Source: Ailanthus altissimus (Eukaryota > Streptophyta > Magnoliopsida > Sapindales > Simaroubaceae). From it: 64,000 bases of DNA. Every line of letters begins with the position of its first letter. The first letter of the stretch is position 1. The translations under genes were made by a program, and so were the position numbers. The stretch is taken from the NCBI GenBank assembly GCA_946807835.1, contig OX327712.1, positions 19,610,001-19,674,000 on the forward strand, given 5' to 3'. Shown one piece after another: positions 22,851-36,119 of this stretch. A model generated the notes under the pieces. That model was given only the letters and a program-made list of their open reading frames with translations. It made no database searches and was not told the origin of the DNA.

Positions 22851-25800
22851 ATGTGTAATTTTTCCTATGCAGTGGTTCTTAATATTTTCAATGATTTTCG
22901 TATTCCAATTTTATGTGATGATAATTTTTCTGATTGGAAGGAGAAAATTCTCCCAACTTTGGGGTGCATAGACCTTGACTTGGCGCTTCGTGAGGATGAA
23001 TCACTTGTCCTCACAGAATCAAGTACGCTAAGTAAAAAAGCTGCTTATCAATCTTAAGAGCGATCCAATCGCTTAAGTCTCATGTTTATGAAGAATTATA
23101 TTAGTAAGAGCATAAGGGGTTCAATCCCAGAATGTGATAAGGCTAAGAACTTCATGGGGGCTGTCGAAGAGCAATTTGTAAGTTCTGATAAAGTAAAGAC
23201 TAGCAGCCTTATGAGGAAGCTTTCAGGCATGAAGTATAACAATTCTACCAATATGCGTGAGCACATTATTGAGATGAGGGACATTGCAGCTTAACTCAAG
23301 TCTCTAGATATTGATATTTCTGAGTCATTCCTGGTCCATTTCAAATATTATATAACACACATAAGGATAAATGGACTATTAATGAACTAATGACTATATG
23401 TATTCAAGAGGAGGAGAGACTTAAGAATGAGAAGATAGAAGTTGATAACTTCATAACTTATGATAAGACAAAAGACAAGAAGCCTAAATGTGGTCCTAAA
23501 GGAAAGAAAAATAATGCGCCAAAATTCAGAAAAGGCAATGATGTTAAGTGCTTCTTTTGTAAGAAAATGGGGCACATGAAGAAGGACTGCTTGAAACATA
23601 AGAAATAGCTCGAAAAGAAAGGTACACATTTCATTTATGTATATTATAAATCTCATTTTATTGAAACTCCTAATAATATATGGTGGATTGACTCTGGTAC
23701 TTCAATTCACATTGCCAATGTTATGCAGGGTTTCTTAGACCTGAGGAAACCATTGACAAATGAGCAATATATCTATTTAAGAAATAGGATGAGCTTAAAG
23801 GTTGAAGGCGTGGCAACATTTAGATTATTTCTGAATTCTGATTTTCATTTAAATCTTAAGAACACTTTTTATATTCCATCTTTTTCTAAAAGTTTAGTTT
23901 TTGTTACAAGACTAGTACCTTTAGGTTTAAAATTTGTATTTGAAGATTTAAACTTCATTTTATTTAAAAATAATACTATTGTTGGCAATGATTTTCTAGT
24001 TGATGGTTTATATAAGTTTAATTTAGATCCCACGATGAATGCAACCTATCAACCATGTAAAGTACGAATGTTGGCATTAAACGTTGTATTATTAACGAGC
24101 ACTCCTCTAAATTATGACATAGGAGATTAGGACATATATTTATTGAGAGAATTAAAAGATTAGTAAATGAAGGAGTTTTACAAACTCTTAATTTGACTGA
24201 TTTTGAAACTTGTATAGATATTATCAAGGGTAAACAAACTAACAAGAATTTTAATAGTGCCAAGAGGAGTACTGAAACACTTGGGATCATACATACAGAC
24301 ATTAGTGAACCATATTCTCCTTGTTTGAATGGTTAAAGGTACTTTATAACCTTTACCAATGATCATACGAGGTATATGTATCTCTATCTCATAAATCATA
24401 AGGATGAGGCATTAAATGCCTTTAAGATTTATAAAGCAGAAGTGGAGAAACAAAGGGAACAAAAAATTAAAATCGTTAGATCAGATATAAGTGGGGAATA
24501 TTATAGAAGGTTTATTAAAAATGGTCACATACCAAGTTCATTTACTAAGTTTCTCCAAGAAGAAGGTATTATTGCACAATACACAGTACTGGGAACACCA
24601 CAACAAAATAGTATTCCCAAAAGGAGAAATCGAACTCTAATAGACATGGTAAAGAACATGGTCAGCAATTAAAGTCTTCCCAGGTGTTTATAGAGTGAAG
24701 CTTTAAAGATTGCTATGTATATTTTAAACATGGTTCCATCTAAGGCAGTTACTAAAACACATTTTGAATTATGGTATGGGTAGAAACTAAGTCTAAAACA
24801 TCTACCCATTTGGGGGTGTCCAGTTGAAGTGGGGATTTATAATCCTCAATTAAAGAAACTGGATCCAAGAATAATTAACGGTTTTTTCATAAGTTATCCA
24901 TTAAACTCAAAAGGGTATAGGTTTTATTGTCTTTCATACTCTACAAGAATTATGAAAGCTAGAACTGTAAAATTTCTAAAGGATCATGAAGTGAGTGGGA
25001 GTGAATTTCCTAGAAATGTTGAATTTCATGAAGAAATAGAAAACTGTGAATCGCCTCCTCAAAATGATTCAATAATTTCTTTCCAAAGAAATACTTTAGA
25101 ATCTAATGGGGAGCAAACGATTCAAGAACATACACTCAATGAAACTCATGAAGAGTCTACAACTCAAACTCTATCAAATAACAATGAGGTTATAGATTTG
25201 AAAAGATTCTTAAGAACAAGAAGATCTGCAATGTCTAGTGATTATGTTGTATATCTTCAAGATTCTGACTCTAACGTTAGACTTGATAATGATCTAAGCT
25301 TATTTTCACAAGTCTTGAATGGAGAAAACTTTATGTTTTGATATGATGCTATGAAGGAAGAAATGGAATCTATGGCTAAAAATCAAGTTTGGGATCTCAT
25401 TGTGTTGCCACCTGGTTATACAACCATTGGTTGCAAATGGGTTTATAAAACCAAAAGAAATACAACTGAAAACATAGAATGATATAAAACCAGACTTGTA
25501 GACAAAGATTTTTATTCAAAAGGAAGGCATTGATTACCATGAAACCTTTTCTCCAATGTCTAAGAAAGATTCATTTAGAATCATTATGGATTTGGTAGCT
25601 CATTTTAACTTTGAATTACACCAAATGGATGTGAAAACAGCATTCTTGAATAGGGATCTTAAGGAAGAGGTATGGATGGATAAACCTGAAGGATTCAATG
25701 AAAATAAAAAAGGTCACCTTGTATGCAAATTAAAGAAATCTATATATAGGCTAAAACAAACTTCTCGTTAATGGTATTTGAAAGTTTCATAGTGTTGTTA

Positions 25801-27215
25801 CTTCATATGGATTTACAGAAAATACCATTGATCAATGCATATATCTTAAAACTAGTGGGAGCAAATATATTTTTCTAGTCCTATATATAGATGACATTTT
25901 ACTTGTAAGTAGTGATTTAGGTTTGCTACATGATACAAAAAAATTTCTTGCTTAAAAAGTTTATAATGAAGAATATAGCTGAAGTTTTTTATGTCATTGG
26001 CATAGAAATTCATAGAGATAGATCCAACGGGACATTAGGATTATCTCAAATGGCCTACATTGAAAAGGTTTTGGAGAGATTTAGAATGAAGGATTGTATT
26101 CCTACTATAGCACCCATTGTGAAAAGGGATAAATATAGTCAGAATCAATGTCTATAAAATGACTTAAAATGAGAACAAATGAAGAAAATACTTTACGCTT
26201 CCGCTATAGGTAGCTTAATGTATACTTAAGTCTGCAGTAAACTTGACATTGCATTTACAGTTGGTGTATTGTGCAAATATCAAAGCAATCATGGTATGGA
26301 ACATTAGAAGGCTACCAAAAGAATAATGAGATATCTATAAGGAATCAAGGACTATAGACTTACATACAAACATAGCGATCAACTTGAAGTGATTGGATAT
26401 TCAGACTCGAATTTCGCTGGATGTTTAGACACAAAGAAGTCTACTTTAAAATACATTTTCCTTCTTGTTGGATGTCTCAAAGAAGTGCTAAGCAAACAAT
26501 AATTGCTTCATCTACTATGTAGGCAGAATTTATTGGTTGCTATAATGCTACTTCATAGGCATTGTGGTTGAAAAATTTTATTACGGACCTAAAAGTTGTC
26601 GATTCTATAGTAAGGCCTCTAAGGATTTACTGTGATAACTTAGCTGCAGTATTATTTGTAAAGAATAACAAAAGTGAAAGTAACAATAAATATATCGACA
26701 TAAAGTTTTTGGTTGTTAGAGACCATATCAAAAGACAAGAAGTGGTCATTGATTATATAAAGATTACATTCAATATAGCAGATCTCATAACTAAAGGATT
26801 GCCGGTTAAATTGTACAAAGATCATGTGGATAACATAGGATTTTTAGTCTAGACTTGTCTTTAGTGCTGTTTTCATTCTTTGATTATGTAAGTACGTACT
26901 TATTTAAATCATTGAAATATTTTGTACACATAATATTTGTAAGTTTTAATCCATTGAGATTATTCAAGAGGATCTGGATGACTTATATAAAGTTCATTCA
27001 TAAAGTAAGTTACTCATTTAGAAAACTTTTATGCATGTGATACATAAAAAGAAATTTGTAATTATTAAACACAAGACCGCCATGATTCATGTATTGAAAT
27101 TTTTATTTTGGATAAATTTTCATTATGAATTTTTAGGGAGTTATCACAATGTTTGTGACCATAACAAATTAGTCACCCTAAATTTATGTTTTAATATATA
27201 GACCAAGTGAGAGAA
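22851..27215 (+). pseudogene. Decayed Copia gag-pol polyprotein
   Basis: Pieces in order: gag (NFSDWKEKILPTLG near 22923; TNMREHIIEM near 23250), an intact zinc knuckle CFFCKKMGHMKKDC (about 23550-23592), protease WWIDSGTSIH near 23685, pre-integrase and integrase (HTD near 24295, IVRSD near 24474, TPQQNSIPKRRNRT near 24597), reverse transcriptase (GCKWVYKTKR near 25430, DVKTAFLNRDL near 25630, YIDDIL near 25890) and RNase H (about 26220-26850, ADLITKGLP near 26779). Many stops and frameshifts separate the pieces. A purine-rich tract (GACCAAGTGAGAGAA, 27201-27215) precedes TGTTAGA at 27216, the likely 3' LTR start. No intact 5' LTR or primer site was found. Confidence 0.88.
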
Positions 27216-28609
27216 TGTTAGATAAAATTTTATTAAAATTAGATATTATCTTTTTAATGTGGTCCACATTTAAAGTTCATGGGTGATGTGATAATTACTT
27301 TATCAGATAACGTACATAATAAATTAGATAAATTTACTATCAAATAATATACGTGAAAAAATGAATGAGATAATTTTATCATGTAATTACCCACTTTTTT
27401 GATAGAAGAAAGTAATAAAGTTATGTATATTTAAAAAAATTATCTGATAGTCTCTATTTTAATCATAAGAAAATTACATTAATTTTACTTGTGAATCCAT
27501 CATTAAAACTCAAGAATAAGATAAAAAAAAAACTTAAAGGTATTCATTTACTTAAACAACAATAACTAGAGCTAAGATTTATTTATTTGTATTTATAAAG
27601 TTTTATTACATGACAAATTTCTTAACTTCTTCCAGGATATGTCTAAATACAAGCTAGTCATTTTACGTAGAATTAATGTATATCAGTAAGAGAAGTTTCT
27701 AAAAAAAATTTAAACACGTCTATCTATTTTACTAGCATAAATAATTCATGCGATTTCCCTAAATGATTCCATTTTTATTTAAAATATATATATTTACTTA
27801 CCAAAAATGAAAGATAAAATATATTTAAAAAAAAAAAAAACACTCCTGATTTTGTAGATACAATAGATATATGAATTAATATGCCATTTTTAGAGATGCA
27901 TCCAGAAACTAAGAAATATCTAGCGTTACTCGAATTAAAATATTAACCAATCGAGTCATTCTATGATACAGAAATTAAAATTTCAATATAATACCAAAAT
28001 TAATTTCAATTGTTAGATCAAATCTAACGACACAAATAATTTCAGTATAAAACCAGTACGGTAGAATAATCCTAACAAAAAAAACAAGAAGAAGAACAAA
28101 TAAAAAAGAAAAAACAGTTACCACCCACCAAATTTAACCTGGAAATCAAAAGAGAAGCCAAATTACAGTTAGAAATGAATGGTGATCAAATGATGAAACA
28201 ATGGGAATCCAACCAATGAATGGGCACGCGATTCATCCGCAAACCCTCGTTTCTCATCATTAAAGCCCTCTAAATCATCTCCTGCATGATTCGGTCGGGC
28301 TGGTGTCGTTACACCAAACAAAGAAACTACTATAACAAATTGTTTTAGGGTTTTTTTGTTTTTGTTTTTATTTTATATTTATATGTACAGTATAAATATA
28401 ATCATTTGATTCCGAAGAAAAATAATAAACGCACCCCCGCAACCCAAATCTCCTCAGGACTCTGTGAATTAGGCTGGCCGCGATCCTGCGATCCCAGCTC
28501 TATCGCGGCAGCCGAATATAAGCTCATTCAAATCTTTTTTTTTTCTTTTCTCAGTATTTGCACATTGTCATTCTTTTTTGTGTAAGATTAACGTTTGTAA
28601 GAATAAAAA
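27216..28609. other. Presumed 3' LTR of the Copia relic, then DUF1685 promoter region
   Basis: 27,216 to about 27,550 begins with TGTTAGATAAAATTTT after the polypurine tract and is probably the 3' LTR; its end is not clear. 28,140-28,609 is less AT-rich and lies directly before the DUF1685 gene; a pyrimidine tract ending in CAG at 28,529-28,555 could be a 5'-UTR intron acceptor. Confidence 0.5.
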
Positions 28610-29434
28610 ATGGATGCTCAAAAAGATCTAACAAGTTTTTCGCCTACACTGTCGGTGTCATCATCTTCATCAACACCAACGTTACACACCCCTTTGCAGG
28701 ATTCGGACAAAGAGGAACTGAAGCGGATGCCGCTGGCTCCGTTGTTAAAGAACAAGAAGAGGCTGTCGAAGCAGCTGTCGATGTGCGAGACTCCGCGTGA
28801 CATCGCGTGGGAGAAGAGGCGGCGCCAGATGCTGAGTCAAGAGCGGAGGAGGAACGGGATTAATAATGATTGCGATCAGTGTTTGACTGATGAGGATTTG
28901 CATGAGCTTAAAGGTTGCATTGAGCTTGGCTTTGGGTTTAATGAGGAAGAAGGTCAGAAGTTATGCAACACATTGCCCGCTTTGGACCTTTATTTTGCTG
29001 TCAACCGTCAGCTTTCGATCAGCCCGGTGTCGACGCCGCAGAGCCGTGCCTCTACCTCCTCATTGGATGGCCGGTCATCGTCATTCGGGAGCCCCACGAG
29101 TGATTCAGATGCATGGAAAATTTGTAACCCTGGTAATTAAACTTCACAAATTATCCTAAACACTTTTAATGCAGACGGCCACAGTTTCTACACAGAAATT
29201 TGTTAAAAGATAAAATTTTGCAGCGAATATTAAACATAAAAGTTAGCAAATAAGATGGTTGAAAGCACATGCATATGTGAAATGAGAATGATTTTTCATT
29301 GCTTAGTTTTGGCAGAAATGTGGTTGATGAATGACAGAATTGTGGTGAGTGCAGGGGACGATCCACAGCAAGTGAAGACAAAGTTGAGGCATTGGGCTCA
29401 AGCTGTTGCATGTTCAGTGATGCAATCCTTCTGA
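28610..29434 (+). CDS. DUF1685 family protein, two exons
   Basis: Exon 1 is 28610-29132 and exon 2 is 29355-29434, joined within a glycine codon across a GT-AG intron (CCTG|GTAATT ... GTGCAG|GGGAC); 200 residues, stop TGA. Recognisable family features are a basic stretch with KKRLSKQLSMCETPRDIAWEKR near 50-70, CLTDEDLHELKGCIELGFGF near 90-110, then LCNTLPALDLYFAVNRQ (about 120-136), a serine-rich linker, and the C-terminal KTKLRHWAQAVACSV block supplied by exon 2. The function of DUF1685 is unknown. No signal peptide or membrane helix is apparent. The exon 2 block is what marks the splice as correct: without it the frame would run into the intron and stop. Confidence 0.92.
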
Positions 29435-32400
29435 ATTTCAAATTCATTAATAAAAGAAAAGAAAAAAAGCCTCTGTACAGCCAAGAAAAGGTAGGGTTCC
29501 TTCTTTCATTATATCTGGTATCACTGCTGACAAAATATGGAAAAAAGAAAAAGAAGCAGCAGTCCTGGGGATTTTAATTGTAAAGATCATGATGTTCATG
29601 ATTTTTTTTTTAATTTCTTTTAATTAATTGCAAAGCCTTTTTTGGCACCACAAACATGTAAATTAGTACTATCATAATTTCATGTTGTGGGAGCAGCATG
29701 CATTTGTAGGCATTTTGGCCTCTTTCCAAATTAAACAGGATTGAGGGAAAAAGATCATGTAATGTGGATTACATTTCTGTTAATGATTAGATAAATTAAA
29801 CTACACCCTAGACTCCTTTATTTTTTTTAAAAAAAATTCTTTTAAAACATATGTAATGAATTAAAATCCTCTCTTAAACTAAATTTTTATTTAAGCAAAT
29901 ATAAACATGGGATTAATGAAAATAAAAATAGTAAAAAAAGTATATCTTTACCACTCATGCTTAATATAATACGCGTATTAGAAGATATTTAAAAATTTTA
30001 TCTAAGATCTTAATTCATACATAACTCTTAATTTAAGAATCTCTCTGTAGTGTGAACATCAACAAACTTTGAATTTGAAGTTATAATTGAAATTTAATTC
30101 AATAACATGCTGTATAGTTTCACATATATATAAATTTTATAATGTGCGATTATGACTCAATTTAATAAAAGTAAATTGTAGATTCGAGATATAATTACAT
30201 ATCTCATGTCAAGCCAATAAAAATTTTCTTGGAATGGAAATAATATTATATGTGGAATCAATGATAATGCAGTTTGTGTGAAATCGATTACTGCAATAGC
30301 GTCATCAGCTCATAGTAATCGTTCCAACTTCAAATTGTTACCCCTTTATCTCCTTTATCATCACAAATTAACTTATAGGTTACTTACTATATAATATAAA
30401 TGTAAAATTACAAAATGTGAATTAACATATTTTTTATAGAAAAAAAGGGGAAAAAACATTTTTAAAGATGTGTTCAAAATTGAACTTCAATTCAATTTAT
30501 TCTAAAACTGCTGTTGTCAAGCAAGTTTAGGCTAAATCGGAGTTTCAATGAATTTTGGTTACAATTGTAGTCAATTTGGTACGCATAACTAAATAATTGT
30601 ATTTTAATGAGATGGTATTAAATCAAAGTAGTAATAAAAGAGTAATATTAGACATAAATTCATTAATACAAATTAATTCATATAAATTGATGTGACATTA
30701 CATGATTGGATGTGCTTAATTATTTTATTCGTCCATCCATTCATGTAATGTCATCATCTATTTGTATGATAAATTTGTATGTGTAGCACACTGTATATGG
30801 TAAAATAATGTTTGATAAAGGAGTTTGAATTAGATAATATATAGAATTAGGGTATTTATTTTTTGGGTGATTATTAAATTTGTGTGTGTAGTTTCTTTAA
30901 TAATAAATAGAAAAAAAATCACTGCCCTCTTTTTTTCTTCTTTCAAAAAGAAATTTATATATATATATATATATTGGTATTTAAGACAAATATATATTTA
31001 AATGGAACTAATTTATTTGATTTATGCATAAGAGTGGTTGAATCAATTAATTTAATTTATGCATAAGTGGTAGTGATTGAGTCAACTTATTTGACTTATG
31101 CAGAGATTGTTGGGTCAAGTTATTTAGCTTATACATAAGTAGTGATGGTTAAGCTAATTTATTTGACTTGTACATAAGAAGTTGTTGAGCTAATTTATTT
31201 GACTTAAATATAAAAAAAAAATTGGTACATGTGACACCGAAATTGTCAAAGACTTTTTGCATTATAAAAACTTATAAATAACCTCTTTTAGAGATGAGAT
31301 TTTGTGGGGATACCAAAACGTAATATCATTGTGACATCAAAAATATTAAGGAAGAACAACGAAAAAGAGAAGAAATAGTGAGAGTGTGAGAAGAAAAGTA
31401 AAAGATTTATTTTTAATTTTCTCATATTGTAAACTCTTGGGTTTAACTAGATATTTATAGTGTAGCTATCATTATGATAGTGGAAAACACTTGGAATCTT
31501 GAGTGAGTATTCTCTTATAGTATGTTCGGTTTGATGGTTGGGTAAAAAGTCCATGTAATGGTAACAATTTTTATATAGTGAATTTTGTGTTTGATAGTCT
31601 GTGGATGTGGGCTAAATTTGAGCCAAATCACGTAAATTCTTATATTATTATTATTCTTCCTTCTTCTTTTATTTTCTTTAATATTATTTGATATTTTTTA
31701 TAAATATAAATCTGGATGGAGAATAAAGAATTTTGATTTAATTAATTAATTGTGAGATTCTTTCGTGCATATTTTTCAATAAGATATATATATATATAAC
31801 ACTTTTCCTCTTAAAAATTTTTAAACTACTCATTACTTAAAAGGGAGTTTTTAAAGATAAAAATGGTACTCAAAATAATCAATTATCCGAAAAAGGGGAC
31901 AAAAGATAGTTTTAATTTTTTTTAAAAAAATAATATATATCTATATAAACAATTAAAAAGGTAATAAAAATACATCCTTATCATTACTATATAAGTTGTC
32001 AGACAAAAATAAATAGTTCAAGGGACGTAATACCATCATTTTATCATGGCTTTTTAGATAAACTCAAAAGAATAATTAGAAGGTTTGAGATATTGTTGTT
32101 TGAGATATTGTTGTTTTACATTTATTTAATTCTATTAATTTTTGGACAAATTTCCTTAAAGGGGAATAAATGATGAAATCATATCATGTTGAGCGTAAAA
32201 GTCTTCGCACTAATCTCAGCAAAAGATTAATCTTTTGTACCAATACTCACTTAATGTGGAAGCATTGGATTATAAGCAAATAAGAACACACAATTAATTT
32301 ATGTAATTTGAAAAAAAATTATTTCTACGATAAATTAAAGAATATTAACATCTCTTTCGCAAAAAATTTATCAAGAAATATAATAATAGAAAACTCTCAA

Positions 32401-32949
32401 AAAATACTTCTTTTGTTTCCATCTCTCTTTCTCATGTCAAAATTTTTATGTGTACATATTGTGGCAATGGTTTTTTTTTTTTTTTTTCTGTTCTTTGAGT
32501 AGTTCTGCTATCTAATTTGTGTTCATATTCATGTGGGGCGTTAGTTTGCATTGTGTTTTTTAAAGCATACGCATATGCAAATTTTGTTTGTGTAGCCGGT
32601 AGTATGTTAATATCAGTAAATTTACCGGTTCATAAAAAATTAACAGTTCCTTTTGTGTGTGAGTGTGTGTTCTAGAGTGTTGCAATTTGAGTTTTATAGT
32701 CATCATCATTATTATCATGCTCTAGTATTTTGGCGATTTGCAATATGTTTTGGGTCCATCCGAAGCTTAAATTTCTATTGGTTTTGGAGCATAAAGTACA
32801 GTGCTTTATCCATACTTATGAATGTTTATATGTCTATGTATATATCTTGGTGCATAAAAAGTTTTTAACATTTTTTTTTTTGGAATACCTCTGTCTTTTT
32901 CCATATCTTTCACTCTGAAGTTTCAATTTTGTTTCTCTCTTGAATGTAG
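29435..32949. other. Intergenic DNA, AT-rich
   Basis: No gene supported. It contains a TA microsatellite (30957-30974), the tandem repeat at 31005-31215, and a short duplicated TTTGAGATATTGTTG near 32085-32115. The missing first exon of the broken ankyrin/TPR gene would be expected towards the right end, but no start codon matching that family was found. Confidence 0.55.
31005..31215. repeat. Diverged minisatellite, about 40-bp unit, 5-6 copies
   Basis: TAATTTATTTGATTTATGCATAAG and variants (TTATTTGACTTATGCA, TTATTTAGCTTATACATAAG, TTTATTTGACTTGTACATAAG) recur with a GTGGTTGAGTCAA-like spacer. Units vary by substitutions and small indels. Confidence 0.85.
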
Positions 32950-34650
32950 TGAGGCAAAAAGTTCAAAATTTTCTGAATGCTACTCTTAATGGGAATCTCG
33001 ATCTTCTCAAGAGTAAGTTCAATTGCATATATTAATGCCTTTTTTGCACTTGTTTATTTAACTTCATTTTAAAGTTGCTATCTTTTTCTGATTTTTTTTG
33101 TAATCATAATTATCTTGATAGAGTTAGCTAAGCAACTTGATTATCAGGGGAAAGGATATAAAAAACTGTGGCAGACATAAAGAATGCCAACAAACGAGGC
33201 GCACTACATTTTGCAGCTAGAGAGGGCAAGACTGATGTGTGCAAGAATTAGATAGTGGATTTAAAGCTCAATGTAGATACACAAGATGAAGATGGTTTGC
33301 ATTTAAGTTCATGTTGTCTATGCTTGTAACTTGCCTTCATGTTCTTTGTGCACGAATTGTTGATCCACTAGAAACTAGGTACCCATTTGATTTTTCTTTG
33401 ACAACTGGAGAAATTCTAGCCCTTTTGTTTTTGGGTATCATTTTGGGAAGCCTCTGCCATCGTTTTACATATGACCATAGGCTAATATACCCAAAATTGT
33501 CAGCAGATATATTGCATTAATATTTAATTTTACATATCTTTATGAAAGGAAAAACTTCGATGGTGTGCATTGTCTGTTGGTTTAAGTGTTGAAATTATGG
33601 ATACGAAAATCTTCCACCTGAACTGCTTGAACTTAAATTTTGCAGGTGAGACTCCTCTTTCTTTATGCTGCCTGTCAAGGACATACTGAAACTGCCAAGT
33701 ACCTTTTTGGTCATGGTGCCAATCCTGTCATTCCTCGTAACTTAGGGGCCACAGCTTTGCATCATTCTGCTGGAATAGGCATGCTGTTTATCTAGTTTGC
33801 TTACTTGTTTGTGATTATATGCCACAGAACTATGGAAATATATAATACCCTTTCTTTTAGTTGATATTACAAATGGCTGGGCATGTAAAGGATATGTTAA
33901 AAGTCCCCAACTTCTTAGGAAATGAAAATCACTTGTAAATCATTGATGTAAGTGTTGGTTCAATCAACTTGTTTTATCTTTTCTTTTATCGGAAACATTT
34001 TTTTGGCTAGCCAAAATTATGTATATGCATGATTAGGTGGAATGAAAAAATCCATTGTTGTTAACTTCACTAGATTGATCCCCGAAAGTTTATTGCAGTT
34101 GAATTTAAAATTACAGTTTCCAGGTTCTGTTATCTTTTGTAAATCTATTTTCTTGGGTTCATTTTAGCCATCATGTCAAATCTAGTCTCTAGTTTCATTT
34201 CAGCTTACTAAAGTGAAATTTGGTCCACATCACTTATTTGATTTAAACTCTTACATTCCTTCATACTTCCTTGCAGGAAATATTGAGTTGCTGACATATT
34301 TACTTTCCAAAGGCATTGAGTTTGACTCCCAAAGTGATGCTGGTACTCCTTTAGTTTGGGCAGCTGGTTATATCATTCTTGATTGGTATTGTTTGCAGCC
34401 TAATGCTGAAACTGAAGATAACATCACTCCTCTATTGTCAGCCTTAGCAGCTGGTTCACTAGCATGCTTAGACTTGTTAGTTCAGGTTTTGTATCTTTGT
34501 TGATTCTCCATATTGTTGGATGTTGTTGAGTGCTGAGCTGTTTTTAGAGTTTCTGCACATATCTAGTCACTGGATTTTGGGAGGAATTTACTTATTTGCA
34601 GGCAGGTGCTAATGTGAATATTATGGCTGGTGGAGTATGCATAATGTGAG

Positions 34651-36017
34651 CGACAAGACCCGACTCGAGCCCTCCTCGAGAATTGAGGCGGATCCTGCGA
34701 TGACATATAACTAACATACTCTTTACTCATACGTATGATACAATGAGGCTACTTGCCTCAACAAAAGGTGTACACGTGTACTCCAATATACAAAAAAATA
34801 TATAATTACACAGACTAAGACACTTATGCAGCTATACGTGTCGTGGGTCAACCTCAAAATATGATGACTGTATCATACTGCACGAATTTCTGTGACAACC
34901 TGAAAAAAATAAAAAATAAAATAAAATAAAAAGTGAGCTTGTGGCTCAGTGAGTGGATATAATATGAAAATATTATATATTTTATATGTATTGTACACGT
35001 ATAAATCTGTAAGATAAAATAATCATAAAACTATATACTGAATAATCAATAAACTTGTACTGAAAGTATAAGCTGTTATAAAATCGGTACTAAAACTAAA
35101 ATCATGATATAATACTGGGGATCTGAAAATCTGAAAGTATAAACTATCATAAAATCTATTATCAACCTGAATATATGTAACATAGCTCTGTAAACATATA
35201 TTACATATATATTGAAAATTACACTAAACTTGTACTTGAGGAAAATCTGGTCTATCCTGGCGGAGTAACTCACGCACAGGCAGAGCGAGGGATCTGAACT
35301 GGTCTAACCCGGCGGAATGCTACATCGCTCGGGCAAAACAAACTAAATTGGTCTAACGCATGCGTAGAGCAACTACACTAAAAGGGAGGGTATGCATATG
35401 GTGGTTAAAAAACTACTACTATATAATATCATGAAAGCATAATTATTCTAAAATCAATATTTCTGTACTGAACGTAATTATAAATTTTATTATAATAAAT
35501 TCTAAAATATTTTTGAATATACTAAATAGTATAAATATTTATTTGTTTAAAATAAATCATAACTAAATTTGATAACGCGTAATTTAATCATAATTGGCTG
35601 TATTAAAAACATATAAAATATATATAGTTATCCACTCACAAAAGTGCGCTAATCTTGAGCTGAGTCTGGATTTTGAGATCTATCCGCTATCGGCACACCT
35701 CCTATATCATAGGGTGTAAAAATATATCATTAGCACCGATGTAAATTATAAATATTAAAATATAAATATTCTAATATCGTAAAATTATTACCTGCTAAAT
35801 CACTGGATATAAATTTAACTACCCAACTAATTTTTTAAAATTTTCTCTTTTTTTTCTTTCTCTTCTTCTTTCTTCTCGATTTCTTCATTTACCTTTCTTT
35901 TTCTTTCTTTCCTTCTTCTTTTCTTTTTCTCTTTTTCTTTCTTTTTTTCTCTGTTTCAACTTTGCTTCTTTTCTTCTCGATTTCAATCGTTTCTTTTTAA
36001 ACGAAGCAAAACAAAAT

Positions 36018-36048
<31 letters not shown>

Positions 36049-36119
36049 GACGGCCACCGCTTAAATCTTTTTTTTTTTTGCCACCAATCAATATATATAT
36101 ATACTACACGTGTATTACA
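34651..36119 (-). mobile_element. Gypsy-type solo LTR inside the broken ankyrin/TPR gene
   Basis: Flanked by perfect 5-bp duplications GTGAG at 34646-34650 and 36120-36124. Read on the minus strand it starts TGTAATACACG (36119) and ends GGGTCTTGTCG (34651), i.e. TG...CG with the terminal CA probably mutated; the TGTAATAC start is typical of plant Gypsy LTRs. No internal coding region is present. It includes a pyrimidine-rich tract at about 35835-35960 and a TA microsatellite at 36020-36048. Confidence 0.85.
36020..36048. repeat. TA microsatellite
   Basis: About 14 uninterrupted AT dinucleotides, inside the solo LTR. Confidence 0.95.

Noticed and set aside
27216..27560. Confident 3' LTR call for the Copia relic
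   Set aside because: The start after the polypurine tract is good, but no matching 5' copy was found, so ends and identity are not proven.
28558..28800. Alternative 80-residue frame over DUF1685 exon 1
   Set aside because: Different frame with no family motif; the frame starting at 28610 carries the DUF1685 signatures.
35830..36091. Lys-rich minus-strand open frame
   Set aside because: Translation of the pyrimidine tract and TA microsatellite in the Gypsy-type LTR.
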